Of a stretch of 64,000 bases of DNA, positions 1-7,033 are shown piece by piece (within the stretch, counting starts at the first letter, position 1; the number at the start of each line of letters is the position of its first letter). This DNA is from F23-B02 sp963620985 (GTDB lineage: Bacteria > Bacillota > Clostridia > Oscillospirales > Oscillospiraceae): NCBI GenBank assembly GCA_963620985.1, contig CAVFCI010000001.1, positions 33,675 through 97,674 of the forward strand, given 5' to 3'. Both the position numbers and the translations under genes were made by a program. The notes under the pieces were generated by a model. It searched no databases. It worked only from the letters and a program-made list of their open reading frames with translations, and had not been told where the DNA came from.

Positions 1-2
1 TT

Positions 3-638
3 TCGGACATTGCCTACTTCACTGGACTCAAGACACTGTGGCTTCAGTATCAGAGCCTCGGCAGCCTCGACACTATGCCGGCCTGCTCGATAACGAGCCT
101 GAGCCTCGACGGCAGCAGGGTGACCGACCTGACCGGCATCGGCAATCTGCCGAAGCTGAGAACGATAAGCGCAGACTATGCTCCGCTCAGCTCGCTCGGC
201 GACCTCAAAAAGTGCCATGAGCTCACCCACGCTTCGTTTATCGGAGCGAGCGTCACCGATCTTTCGGCCTTCAAACCGCTTACGAAGATACAGTCCGTCG
301 CGTTTTCAAACTGCTCGCTGAGCGATATCTCGCAGGTGCTGGATATGAGCTCGCTGCGCAGCGTAAAGCTCTATGACTGCAACCTCAGCGGCAGCTTCTT
401 CAGCTCCTTTGACCGCGAGCGCGCGATAACGGAGCTTGAGCTCGTAAGCTGCACGGTGGATTCGACGAGCGGCCTTTCGGACTTCACGGGTCTGACCATG
501 CTGCGCCTTACGGGAACACGCGGCGTTTCCGACTGGTCGGAGCTCGACTCACTCACGGCCCTCAAGACCGTGTACATTGACGAGGGCCTTGCCGGCAGCT
601 TCACCGGCGAGCACGGCTTTGAAGTTATAACAGAGTAA
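3..638 (+). CDS. Leucine-rich-repeat protein, C-terminal part
   Basis: The reading frame is open from the left edge of the window, so the start and any signal peptide lie outside. The visible 211 residues are a run of irregular leucine-rich repeats of about 22 residues, with units such as LxxLxxLxLxxCxLSDIS and TGLTMLRLTGTRGVSDWSEL. This is the bacterial LRR type often found in secreted or surface proteins of gut Clostridia. No catalytic motif is visible. The protein ends without a sortase signal or membrane segment, so any anchor must be N-terminal. The partner or ligand cannot be inferred. A strong hairpin follows the stop codon directly. Confidence 0.8.
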   Translation, partial: SDIAYFTGLKTLWLQYQSLGSLDTMPACSITSLSLDGSRVTDLTGIGNLPKLRTISADYAPLSSLGDLKKCHELTHASFIGASVTDLSAFKPLTKIQSVAFSNCSLSDISQVLDMSSLRSVKLYDCNLSGSFFSSFDRERAITELELVSCTVDSTSGLSDFTGLTMLRLTGTRGVSDWSELDSLTALKTVYIDEGLAGSFTGEHGFEVITE

Positions 639-642
639 AGAC

Positions 643-670
643 TACCCCGAGTGCTTCGGCACTCGGGGTA
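643..670. terminator. Bidirectional hairpin terminator
   Basis: TACCCCGAGTGC and GCACTCGGGGTA form a perfect 12-bp stem with a TTCG tetraloop between two converging genes. A weak T-rich tract follows on the plus strand (GGGTTTTT near 680), inside the end of the neighbouring gene. Confidence 0.8.
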
Positions 671-675
671 ATGAT

Positions 676-1266
676 CTATTCGGGTTTTTCATCCTCGGCT
701 GCGGGCTTCGGCTCGATGGCCAGCGCGACGATCTTTTCCGTCAGCAGCTTGTAAAGATGCGAGTATATCGCCGACTCCACGACAAGATGCTTGACCGCTG
801 CATCGTCCTTCCGGACAGGGTCGAACACATCGACGGCCAGCTGCCGCACCTGTTCGGTGCACAGGCGGCACAGACTGCGGTGGCGCATCACGAAGTCGTC
901 GTATATCTCCCTGACCTCCTCCTCGGATATGTTCATCGGGATGATCCTGCTCACGACAGATATGCTCAGGCTCTGCTTGAGCGTGCATATCATGATAAGA
1001 TATGCAAGATGTATCCTCGTGTATTTTTTCTTAACGGGAGCGGGCATGATCTTCATGCGCACATAGTTGTTTATCGTGCTCGGCGTTATGATAGGATCGC
1101 TGCCCTGCGTGTGCGGGAACAGGTCGAGAAAGCGCGATACAAGCGATATGACCTGATCCATGTACAGCTCGAAATCGGGGAGCTCATCCCATGACGGGAG
1201 CGAAAATCGGGAGATGTATTTATCCCACCGGCGCAGCTTTGCCGCGACAAGCCTGCTGTTGTATAT
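676..1266 (-). CDS. DUF1836 family protein (putative MerR-like regulator), apparent AUA start
   Basis: The family is recognised from the block with FPHTQGSDPIITPSTINNYV, followed by RMKIMPAPVKKKYTRIHLAYL, which resembles a MerR-type winged helix. It is a small cytoplasmic protein of Clostridia, probably DNA binding; its target is unknown. The only conventional start is ATG at 1161 (161 residues), but no ribosome binding site precedes it and the frame stays open upstream with family-like sequence (SLPSWDELPDFELYMDQV). An AGGGGAGG at 1275-1282 lies 8 nt before an in-frame ATA at 1266-1264, which would give 196 residues. I therefore prefer the AUA start. A base substitution or assembly error at an ATG is the alternative. 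Confidence 0.75.
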   Translation of the reverse strand: MYNSRLVAAKLRRWDKYISRFSLPSWDELPDFELYMDQVISLVSRFLDLFPHTQGSDPIITPSTINNYVRMKIMPAPVKKKYTRIHLAYLIMICTLKQSLSISVVSRIIPMNISEEEVREIYDDFVMRHRSLCRLCTEQVRQLAVDVFDPVRKDDAAVKHLVVESAIYSHLYKLLTEKIVALAIEPKPAAEDEKPE

Positions 1267-1406
1267 AAGTCAAACCTCCCCTGAACGATCGTATTTAATA
1301 CAGTATAGCACCAAACCGCAGGCATTACAAGAAAATATGATATCCATTATTACATAAATTATTATTTGCAAAAGGTATTTACTTAACGCCGAAAATGCTG
1401 TAATAT

Positions 1407-1414
1407 GATATAAT
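1407..1414 (+). promoter_or_regulatory. Putative extended -10 promoter for degV
   Basis: TGATATAAT forms an extended -10 element about 40 nt upstream of the DegV start codon. No good -35 hexamer lies 17 nt further upstream, which is tolerable for an extended -10 promoter. The surrounding DNA is strongly AT-rich. Confidence 0.4.
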
Positions 1415-1453
1415 ATATTAGATATGTAATGTATCTTTCTCATACGGAGGTGT

Positions 1454-2326
1454 ATGATGTCAATCGAAGTATTCACCGATTCCGCAGCCAACATACCGGC
1501 TGCAAAGCTCGAGGAGCTGAATATACATGTGATCGCGTGCAGCTATGAGCTGGGCGGCAAGATCATAAAGTGCCCCTTGGCTCCCGAGGATTTTGACGGA
1601 CACGAGTTTTACGATATGCTCCGAGCCAAGACCGAGGTGCGCACGAGCATGACCAATTCGCACGATATCGCCGAGGGCTTTGAGACGGAGCTTTCAAAGG
1701 GCAATGATATCGTCTACATAAGCATTTCCTCCGGCATCAGCGGAACGTTCAACGCAGGCCGCCTTGCCGCCGAGGAGCTACGCGAGAAGTACCCCGAGCA
1801 GCGCATAGAGGTCTTTGACTCCATGGGCGCGGGGCTCGGCATCGGCCTGCTTGCGATGAAGGCCGCTGACTACCGCGACGAGGGGCTTGAGATGAACGCC
1901 CTTATCGAGCGCCTTGCATCCGACCGCAGCGGTCTGTGCGAGTATTTCACCGTGGATGATCTTATGCATCTGCGCCGCGGCGGACGGCTGTCCGGCATTG
2001 CCGCAATGGTGGGCACGGTGCTCAACGTAAAGCCGCTTCTGCGCGGCGACGAGGAGGGCAAGATCGTCGTCTTTGCCAAGCTACGCGGCAGGAAGAAGGC
2101 GATCGAGGCCATCGCGCACGAGTACGAGGCCAAGGCCGTCGATCCGCAGCATCAGCGCGTTGCGATAAGCCACGGCGACTGTCCCGAGGACGCGGAAAAG
2201 CTCGCGGAGCTGGTGCGCGCCATAGCCGAGCCGCAGGAGCTCATCATAGCTACACACGAGCCGTACACGGGCATCCACGTCGGCCCCGGCATGCTCTCGC
2301 TGTTTTTCATCGGCGCGGGCAGATAA
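1454..2326 (+). CDS. DegV family fatty-acid-binding protein
   Basis: This 290-residue cytoplasmic protein matches the DegV/FakB family, which binds one fatty acid and in characterised cases presents it to a fatty acid kinase for phospholipid synthesis. Landmarks are the N-terminal VFTDSAANIP strand-loop, the RTSMTNSHD ligand-loop region near residue 65, ISISSGISGTFNAGR near 100, LMHLRRGGRLSG near 175, and the C-terminal HVGPGMLSLFFIGAG. The length is normal. The start follows GGAGGTGT; ATG 1457 is an equally possible start. It stands alone, ending in a hairpin repeat and a strong terminator. No FakA-like kinase is nearby, so the exact role is inferred from family only. Confidence 0.93.
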   Translation: MMSIEVFTDSAANIPAAKLEELNIHVIACSYELGGKIIKCPLAPEDFDGHEFYDMLRAKTEVRTSMTNSHDIAEGFETELSKGNDIVYISISSGISGTFNAGRLAAEELREKYPEQRIEVFDSMGAGLGIGLLAMKAADYRDEGLEMNALIERLASDRSGLCEYFTVDDLMHLRRGGRLSGIAAMVGTVLNVKPLLRGDEEGKIVVFAKLRGRKKAIEAIAHEYEAKAVDPQHQRVAISHGDCPEDAEKLAELVRAIAEPQELIIATHEPYTGIHVGPGMLSLFFIGAGR

Positions 2327-2329
2327 CAT

Positions 2330-2369
2330 TAAGCTGACGGGCGGCAGTGGTTCGACTCCCTTCAGCTTA
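2330..2369. repeat. Hairpin-forming intergenic repeat, copy A
   Basis: Perfect 8-bp outer arms TAAGCTGA and TCAGCTTA enclose a segment containing GGCAGTGGTTCGACTCCC. The core resembles two other copies in the window, at 5158-5189 and 63945-63975, which share GGTTCRRCTCCCGTCAGCT. It lies directly after the degV stop codon. Confidence 0.6.
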
Positions 2370-2378
2370 GATAAACTT

Positions 2379-2423
2379 CCGGCGCAGCGAATCGCTTTGA
2401 TTTGCTGCGCCGGAGTTTTTTTA
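2379..2423. terminator. Rho-independent terminator
   Basis: CCGGCGCAGC pairs with GCTGCGCCGG around a 15-nt loop, followed by AGTTTTTTTATTTT. It terminates degV on the plus strand; the T-tract overlaps the last codons of the converging minus-strand gene. Confidence 0.9.
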
Positions 2424-2693
2424 TTTTCCGCTGTCGTCATCCTTATAGTGTATGCGCTTGCCGCAATAGGGGCAGAACTCCATTAGCGCCATGGGCAGCA
2501 CCTGCTTGCAGTACGGACATCTCCAATTGATGAAAACGTAAACGCAAAGCACGAGCACAATGGCGAGACTTACGCCACAGTATATGTAGAAGAATATCAT
2601 GCTATCGAGTGCACAGACGATGATGCTAAGCGAAAAAATTATACAGAACACTATGAGCATTGCCCTGCCGCACAGCTTGAAGGGATCTTTCAT
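2421..2693 (-). CDS. Small two-TM membrane protein with C-terminal zinc ribbon
   Basis: This 90-residue protein has two hydrophobic segments (about residues 12-29 and 31-56) and then a cytoplasmic zinc-ribbon-like tail with two CPYC knuckles (Cys 59, 62, 74 and 77). Such short membrane-zinc ribbon proteins are common in Clostridia and mostly uncharacterised. GGAGGTTTTAACGC places the start well. It follows an unrelated membrane-anchored protein on the same strand and might be co-transcribed with it, although a hairpin lies between them. No function can be assigned from sequence. Confidence 0.8.
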   Translation of the reverse strand: MKDPFKLCGRAMLIVFCIIFSLSIIVCALDSMIFFYIYCGVSLAIVLVLCVYVFINWRCPYCKQVLPMALMEFCPYCGKRIHYKDDDSGK

Positions 2694-2737
2694 GCGTTAA
2701 AACCTCCTGTGATCAGCGGCCTGCCTCCGATTTGAAT

Positions 2738-2762
2738 GCAGGGCAGGGAAGTCCTGCCCTGC
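2738..2762. terminator. Hairpin downstream of the minus-strand 2772-3347 gene
   Basis: GCAGGGCAGG and CCTGCCCTGC form a perfect 10-bp stem with a 5-nt loop just after the neighbouring stop codon. There is no T-tract on either side, so it may be an attenuating or mRNA-stabilising hairpin rather than a full terminator. Confidence 0.5.
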
Positions 2763-2771
2763 GTACAGTAA

Positions 2772-3347
2772 CTAATTGTTATTCAGGTAAACGCTCAGGT
2801 CAAGGTCGGACAGGGGGATGAGGTAGAAAAGATATTCGTCTCCCCAGCAGGCCTTCACCCAATACACGGTCTCGGGGGCGGGCTCGTCGATCACATAAGT
2901 GCGCTTGCCGCCGCCAAGCTGCAAAACGGAATCGGCATTTCCCGTGCGGAGCTCATCTGTGGGCGAAAAGCTTTCGCCGAAGACGTAGACCGTGACCTTA
3001 TCGGGGGCTTTGTGGCCGTGCTCAAAACGCAAGGTGATGGGAGAACCGGCCGCCGAGTCGGGTATTACATGGTCGAATACGCCGACGGGATATTTTCGGC
3101 CTCCGTCAGGAAGACGTGTTTCCATGTACAGCTCAGAACCCTCGTCAAGAGGATGTTTAGGTGTCATCCACTTATAGCCGACACAGCTCGGGTTATCGTA
3201 TACGGCAGTGCTGCCGTCTGCGTTGGTGTATTCGGCTTCGAGCTTTACGAAATAATGACCGTCCTCATGAGGTATCAATGCTATGACGATCGCCGCGATA
3301 ACCGCCGCGATACCGAATGCTATCCATATGTGTTTTGATTTTGACAT
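2772..3347 (-). CDS. Membrane-anchored extracellular protein of unknown function
   Basis: This protein of about 191 residues begins MSKSKHIWIAFGIAAVIAAI, a single N-terminal membrane anchor or uncleaved signal, followed by a soluble domain probably outside the cell. The body is rich in aromatic and acidic residues (KLEAEYTNADGSTAVYDNP; KVTVYVFGESFSPTDELR), consistent with a beta-sandwich-like fold. I do not recognise the family. ATG 3347 is chosen over the ATG four codons upstream because GGAGG lies 5 nt before it and overlaps the upstream codons. It precedes the zinc-ribbon gene and follows two other exported proteins, so this looks like a small exported-protein locus. Confidence 0.75.
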   Translation of the reverse strand: MSKSKHIWIAFGIAAVIAAIVIALIPHEDGHYFVKLEAEYTNADGSTAVYDNPSCVGYKWMTPKHPLDEGSELYMETRLPDGGRKYPVGVFDHVIPDSAAGSPITLRFEHGHKAPDKVTVYVFGESFSPTDELRTGNADSVLQLGGGKRTYVIDEPAPETVYWVKACWGDEYLFYLIPLSDLDLSVYLNNN

Positions 3348-3361
3348 GTTTACCTCCATTG

Positions 3362-4573
3362 TTATTTAGGCAACCAAAGTGAGTAACTTAGACTTGCGCT
3401 ATTTGCAGAAACATAAAATGACGTAGCACCGGATAGAGGAATGTTGAAAGAAACATCATACTGTACATTTGAGGTTACAGTATAATTTGCCGAATGAGCT
3501 GAGCCCGGATTATAAATATTAAATCCCGCAGTCATACCGGATTTGTCAAGTACAACAGTGCCGCTTGATGAAGTATATTTGCACGTTACAGTACCTTTTG
3601 CGCCAGTAGTAGTTGATGTCAGAGAGCCCTTTAGACTGCTGAGTGCAGCGTCAAATGTGTTTGTCGGGAGTCCAAATGCTGACAGGAAGTCAATTATTAG
3701 ATTCTTTAATAATGTGCTACCTTTACCTGCATATGCATTGGAAACACTGTCCAGCGAAAGGACGCTACTGATTTCCGAATTTGAATTTCGAGAAAGCGAA
3801 ATGGTTATTTTGCTTACATATACTTTGCTAACAGTAGAGTTGGCATTGTCGTAATATGTTTTTACAGCACTAATATAAGTTTTGACCTGTGTACCTATTC
3901 GTTTGGCATTTGAAGCATAGTATACAGACAATGTTTGCCCGTTAACAGATGAAACATTAGCTAGCTTTTTGGTAATAGACCCTTTCTTCACAAAATTTGC
4001 ATCAACCTCAAGCGGAGAAACTTCTTCGTCAGAAGGAGAAATAGGTGCGGACTCCAACGAGACATTTGGCCTTACAACATCGACATCATCGGCCATAACA
4101 CGTTCGCCGAAGGCAAACATAATCTGTGTATCGGAATCAATTAAAGGATTAATAACTATTCCTGCGTTGATTTTGTTTTCACCAACCGATTTTGTAAAAC
4201 CGGCTGTGAGCGGCAGATTGATTTCGCCTATTGAAATTTCGCCGTAGAGAGGTCCGTTCAATATGCTCGAGCCGTCAGTAAGCTCAAGAAGATCAACATC
4301 GCCAGCGGCGGTTAAAAGATAATCGTTTTCTCTTACACTTATCGTAGCAGACATGCTTACATGGAAAATGTCATCTTTCATGGTGCGCGAAACGTTGTAA
4401 TTATATTCCGCATCAGCATTTCCGGTACCAAAAAGAGCCTCAAATTCATCATTTGTTATAGCGGCTATGGAACTGTTTCCATGCAGAGCAATGCCGTCCG
4501 CAAAAGCTGTCACGCCCAGTGACATCATAATAGCAAATATAAGGACGAAGCACAAGAATTTTCTAAACTTCAT
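3362..4573 (-). CDS. Secreted protein of unknown function, AT-rich gene
   Basis: A 403-residue protein with a clear Sec signal peptide (MKFRKFLCFVLIFAIMMSLG, cleavage near AFA-DG). The mature part is Ser/Thr/Asn-rich with alternating hydrophobic residues, suggesting beta-strand structure. A short acidic, proline-containing linker lies near residues 175-192. No transmembrane anchor, sortase motif or catalytic signature is seen. Codon use is visibly more AT-rich (aat, ata, aca, tta) than the flanking genes, which suggests recent acquisition. AAAGGAG 7 nt upstream supports the start. It is followed 14 nt later by the 2772-3347 gene and preceded by another secreted protein, so the three may form one transcript. 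Confidence 0.8.
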   Translation of the reverse strand: MKFRKFLCFVLIFAIMMSLGVTAFADGIALHGNSSIAAITNDEFEALFGTGNADAEYNYNVSRTMKDDIFHVSMSATISVRENDYLLTAAGDVDLLELTDGSSILNGPLYGEISIGEINLPLTAGFTKSVGENKINAGIVINPLIDSDTQIMFAFGERVMADDVDVVRPNVSLESAPISPSDEEVSPLEVDANFVKKGSITKKLANVSSVNGQTLSVYYASNAKRIGTQVKTYISAVKTYYDNANSTVSKVYVSKITISLSRNSNSEISSVLSLDSVSNAYAGKGSTLLKNLIIDFLSAFGLPTNTFDAALSSLKGSLTSTTTGAKGTVTCKYTSSSGTVVLDKSGMTAGFNIYNPGSAHSANYTVTSNVQYDVSFNIPLSGATSFYVSANSASLSYSLWLPK

Positions 4574-4591
4574 TTTTGTTCTCCTTTGTTT

Positions 4592-5014
4592 TTAGTATTC
4601 GGCATATTCGGTGATAGTGATGGCTTCCGTGTTTTTTGCGTACAGTGTGAATGTTGTCGTGCAGCGGTAGCTGCCGGAGCCGGTGAGCTGCTTTTTAAAT
4701 GATGTTATCATTCTCGAAGAGCTTGCGCTGTGGTAAATGTAATTATCTGAGGTGCCGACATTTACCTTGACCCACTTGGTTCCGGACTTTTTTTCGATAC
4801 AGGTCTTTGCCTTGATCTTTGTTACATCACTTTTGCCGGAGCATATGAGATTAACAGACGCGCTTCCGCCTTCGGCAATGCGAAATGTAACAGTAGGCTT
4901 TGTCGCGTACAGGCTTTGAAGCTCAATGCCGCCGGACGGCTGCGCGGCATATGCGGAAACGGGCACGCCGGTGACGATCAAAAGACTCAGCATCAGACAG
5001 GCGATCCTTTTCAT
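4592..5014 (-). CDS. Small secreted protein
   Basis: A 140-residue protein with signal peptide MKRIACLMLSLLIVTGVPVS and probable cleavage after AYA. The mature part, about 117 residues, has two cysteines (in LICSGKS and KTCIEKK), a third in YRCTTTF, and a Ser/Thr-rich beta-like pattern ending ITITEYAEY. The family was not recognised; the pattern resembles small secreted beta-sandwich proteins of Clostridia that show a lysine-rich KKSGTKWVKV motif. The strong AGGGAGGGATGAAAT ribosome binding site fixes the start. It is the first gene of the minus-strand exported-protein group, 18 nt from the 403-residue secreted protein. Confidence 0.78.
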   Translation of the reverse strand: MKRIACLMLSLLIVTGVPVSAYAAQPSGGIELQSLYATKPTVTFRIAEGGSASVNLICSGKSDVTKIKAKTCIEKKSGTKWVKVNVGTSDNYIYHSASSSRMITSFKKQLTGSGSYRCTTTFTLYAKNTEAITITEYAEY

Positions 5015-5157
5015 ATTTCATCCCTCCCTTCTGTATTTTTTGCCCCTTATCTATATAAACAGAGAAAAACGAAAAAATACGACAGCTTTTCTGAAAAAAT
5101 TTTTTATTTTTCAATTGACTTGAAAATATATAAAAAATAAGATAGACTCAGACTGTT

Positions 5158-5189
5158 AAAACCGGCAGGGTTCGGCTCCCGTCAGCTTA
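5158..5189 (+). repeat. Intergenic repeat, copy B
   Basis: AAAACCGGCAGGGTTC followed by GGCTCCCGTCAGCT is almost identical, in opposite orientation, to the copy at 63945-63975 and related to copy A at 2330-2369. GGC(A)GGG can pair with CCCGTC around a TTCGGCT loop. No gene overlaps it. Confidence 0.7.
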
Positions 5190-5282
5190 AAGATATCCGC
5201 GCAGCGGGGGAGCCCGAGGGGTAGCGCGCCGTGACCGAGCCGCAGCGAGAAAAGACCCGCCTCGAGTTGGATAAACCGCCGT

Positions 5283-5310
5283 CGGAATCCTTGAAATTTC
5301 AAGGATTCCG
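5283..5310. repeat. Perfect 28-nt palindrome
   Basis: The arms CGGAATCCTTGAAA and TTTCAAGGATTCCG abut with no loop. It is the first of three palindromes in 106 nt upstream of the sigma factor gene. A related shorter palindrome (CCTTGAAATTCAAGG, 46232-46246) lies in the rpsL leader. Confidence 0.85.
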
Positions 5311-5316
5311 GTAAAA

Positions 5317-5340
5317 GCATTTTGAAAATTTTCAAAATGC
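5317..5340. repeat. Perfect 24-nt AT-rich palindrome
   Basis: GCATTTTGAAAA and TTTTCAAAATGC are perfectly complementary and adjacent. Together with the 5283-5310 palindrome it is enclosed by CCGCCG (about 5275) and CGGCGG (5342-5347), giving a nested, branched structure. Confidence 0.85.
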
Positions 5341-5356
5341 TCGGCGGAAAAGTGCA

Positions 5357-5388
5357 GTCAAAAAAGTCTCGCGATGGACTTTTTTGAC
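5357..5388. repeat. Hairpin repeat of the GTCAAAAAAGTC family
   Basis: GTCAAAAAAGTC and GACTTTTTTGAC form a 12-bp stem with an 8-nt loop. A longer relative with 20-bp arms lies at 59034-59077 and a half copy at 62841-62866. The only ATG start that would extend the sigma factor gene upstream lies inside this repeat. Confidence 0.85.
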
Positions 5389-5430
5389 AGGCTCAAGATA
5401 GACTGTCATCGGAACAGGGGGGAGAGTGCC

Positions 5431-6006
5431 TTGCTGATGCTTTATGCAGCCGTCATTGACGATGCGGCTGAAATGAAAAGATTCGAAAAGATATATTATG
5501 AATATCGTGATCAGATGTTCTTTGTCGCAAATGATGTCCTGCACGATGAGCACGAGGCCGAGGATGCTGTGCAGAATGCCTTTATCGGCATAGCCAGAAA
5601 CATAAGAAGCCTGCCGACCGATGATAAGCGCATAGTGCGTGCGTATACGCTGACGGCGGCGAAGAATGCGGCGCTCAATCTTCTTCCGCAGAAACAGCGG
5701 CGCGATATGCAGCTTGATATAGATGAGGTGGATATTGCCGCCGACGAGGATGTTTTTGCTCAGATCGCGGCCTCCGAGGACAGAGAGACGATATCAAAGG
5801 TGATAGGGAAGCTGCCGGATATATACAGAGACGTGCTGCTGCTGCGCTGTGTCTGCGGACTTAAAGCCGCGCAGACGGCGCAGCTGCTCGGACGAAAAAA
5901 GGCGACTGTCGAAAAGCAGATGGAAAGAGCGCGAAAGCTTGTGGTCAGGCTGTGCATCGAGGAAGGGATGGTGCTTAAACGTGGAAAAAACGATGACGGT
6001 ATTTGA
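5431..6006 (+). CDS. ECF-type RNA polymerase sigma factor
   Basis: This 191-residue cytoplasmic protein has the sigma-70 region 2 block (FEKIYYEYRDQMFFVANDVL; EAEDAVQNAFIGIARNI) and a region 4 helix-turn-helix (LPDIYRDVLLLRCVCGLKAA, then AQLLGRKKATVEKQMERAR). It should direct RNA polymerase to a specific promoter set. An ATG at 5374 is open in frame, but it sits within a palindromic repeat and lacks a ribosome binding site. GGGGGGAG at 5417-5424 lies 6 nt before TTG 5431 and 12 nt before ATG 5437, so one of those is the likely start. The DUF4367 membrane protein overlaps its 3' end and is the likely regulator. Confidence 0.9.
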   Translation: MLMLYAAVIDDAAEMKRFEKIYYEYRDQMFFVANDVLHDEHEAEDAVQNAFIGIARNIRSLPTDDKRIVRAYTLTAAKNAALNLLPQKQRRDMQLDIDEVDIAADEDVFAQIAASEDRETISKVIGKLPDIYRDVLLLRCVCGLKAAQTAQLLGRKKATVEKQMERARKLVVRLCIEEGMVLKRGKNDDGI

Positions 6007-6748
6007 AAACGCACTTTTGAATAAGACGCTGCAAGGCTTTGACTATGTCCCTGACGCAGAGAGCATAAAGCATGAATTTTCCCCGCGCTTTGAAAGAGAA
6101 GCCCGAGGGCTCATCAAAAAAAGCGCCTCGAATGTCTGGCACTGCGTGAACACGACCGCAAAAAAGCTGCTTATCGCGGCGATAATAGCGGCGCTGCTCA
6201 CGGGCACGGTTTTTGCCGTCCCCGCGCTGAGGGAGGGGCTTATCAGAATGTTTATTCATGACGACGGCAGCATGTATTCCTTCAGCGTTGACCGGAGCAT
6301 GATAGCAAACGCGCCGACGGAGATCGAAACGGCCTATTCTTTGACGTATATTCCTGATGGCTATGAGCTCGTTGACACAGTAGCTGTCCGTGAAGGTGTC
6401 GTATTACTTGACTATATGGATGAAAACGACGGCTGGATATGGTTCATGCAGGAGACCGTCACGCAGGATCCTCGCAATAAGCTCGGCGGACTGTCGGATT
6501 CCGAACGCTCGGAGCTTGAGCATGTCGTGCTCAACGGCTATGAGGTGATACGGATAGTCCACGAGGAAGGCGAAGTAGAGTTCTTGTGGACGGATGACAA
6601 GTATTTCTTCGAGCTGTTCTGCTCAAAGGGCGGCATCGACGAGGCCGAAAAAATATTCTACGGCGTAAAGCCCGATGCCCCGCTCACGCAGAGGATAGCA
6701 AACGGCGAAAGCATAATGGAAGGCAAACATGTCATGGATTTGGATTGA
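5981..6748 (+). CDS. DUF4367 membrane protein, probable anti-sigma factor
   Basis: This 255-residue protein has a cytoplasmic N-terminal part of about 60 residues, one transmembrane helix (LLIAAIIAALLTGTVFAVPA, about residues 60-80), and an extracytoplasmic DUF4367 domain (SLTYIPDGYELVDTV to AEKIFYGVKPDAP). The gene overlaps the sigma factor gene by 26 nt, the arrangement typical of an ECF sigma and its membrane-bound anti-sigma factor. I infer that the N-terminal part holds the sigma factor and the outer domain senses a signal. GTG 5981 is chosen because GAGGAAGGGA lies upstream; ATG 5993 is possible. The N-terminal part lacks an obvious zinc-binding HxxxCxxC motif. A terminator follows at 6761. 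Confidence 0.82.
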   Translation: MEKTMTVFENALLNKTLQGFDYVPDAESIKHEFSPRFEREARGLIKKSASNVWHCVNTTAKKLLIAAIIAALLTGTVFAVPALREGLIRMFIHDDGSMYSFSVDRSMIANAPTEIETAYSLTYIPDGYELVDTVAVREGVVLLDYMDENDGWIWFMQETVTQDPRNKLGGLSDSERSELEHVVLNGYEVIRIVHEEGEVEFLWTDDKYFFELFCSKGGIDEAEKIFYGVKPDAPLTQRIANGESIMEGKHVMDLD

Positions 6749-6760
6749 TACTGAATACTG

Positions 6761-6795
6761 ACCGCGTTTTTCCGCTTCGGAAAGGCGCGGTTTTT
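6761..6795 (+). terminator. Rho-independent terminator
   Basis: ACCGCG and CGCGGT enclose an inner TTCC/GGAA stem and are followed by TTTTTG. It ends the sigma/anti-sigma transcript just upstream of the cobalamin riboswitch promoter. Confidence 0.8.
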
Positions 6796-6796
6796 G

Positions 6797-6825
6797 TTGT
6801 GTCTTATTAAGAAAGCTGATATAAT
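6797..6825 (+). promoter_or_regulatory. Promoter of the cobalamin-riboswitch operon
   Basis: TTGTGT and TATAAT are separated by 17 nt, with a TGA extended -10 motif. Transcription would begin a few bases before the riboswitch aptamer, as expected. Confidence 0.7.
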
Positions 6826-6837
6826 AAACTGATTAAA

Positions 6838-7003
6838 TACTGCCTGCGGTGCTGCATGACGCAGCCTAACAAGGAATTCGGTGCAAATCCGAAGCAGTCC
6901 CGCTGCCGTGAATGGCGACGAGGGCGCATTGGCCACTGTTTTTAAACTGACGGGAAGGCGCGCCTGAGCTTGACCCATGAGCCGGAAGACTTGCCGCAGC
7001 GCG
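6838..7003 (+). ncRNA. Cobalamin (B12) riboswitch
   Basis: The aptamer signature is clear: GGTGCAAATCCGAAGCAGTC, CCCGCTGCCGTGA, GCCACTG, GGGAAGGCG and GAGCCGGAAGACTTGCC appear in canonical order. CTGCGG (6844-6849) pairs with CCGCAG (6994-6999) to close the P1 stem. It binds adenosyl- or another cobalamin and normally lowers expression of the downstream operon when B12 is plentiful. No obvious intrinsic terminator lies between the aptamer and the downstream AGGAGG, so control may be at translation of the 13-codon leader ORF or the first gene. The mechanism is inference. Confidence 0.95.
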
Positions 7004-7033
7004 TGTGTTTGAAATTCTGAGGAGGTGGGATAT

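Noticed and set aside
2330..2369. tRNA gene or fragment suggested by GGTTCGACTCCC
   Set aside because: No acceptor, D or anticodon arm can be formed; only the T-arm-like core is present.
5374..5430. Upstream ATG extension of the sigma factor
   Set aside because: Begins inside a palindromic repeat, lacks a ribosome binding site, and adds sequence unlike the family.
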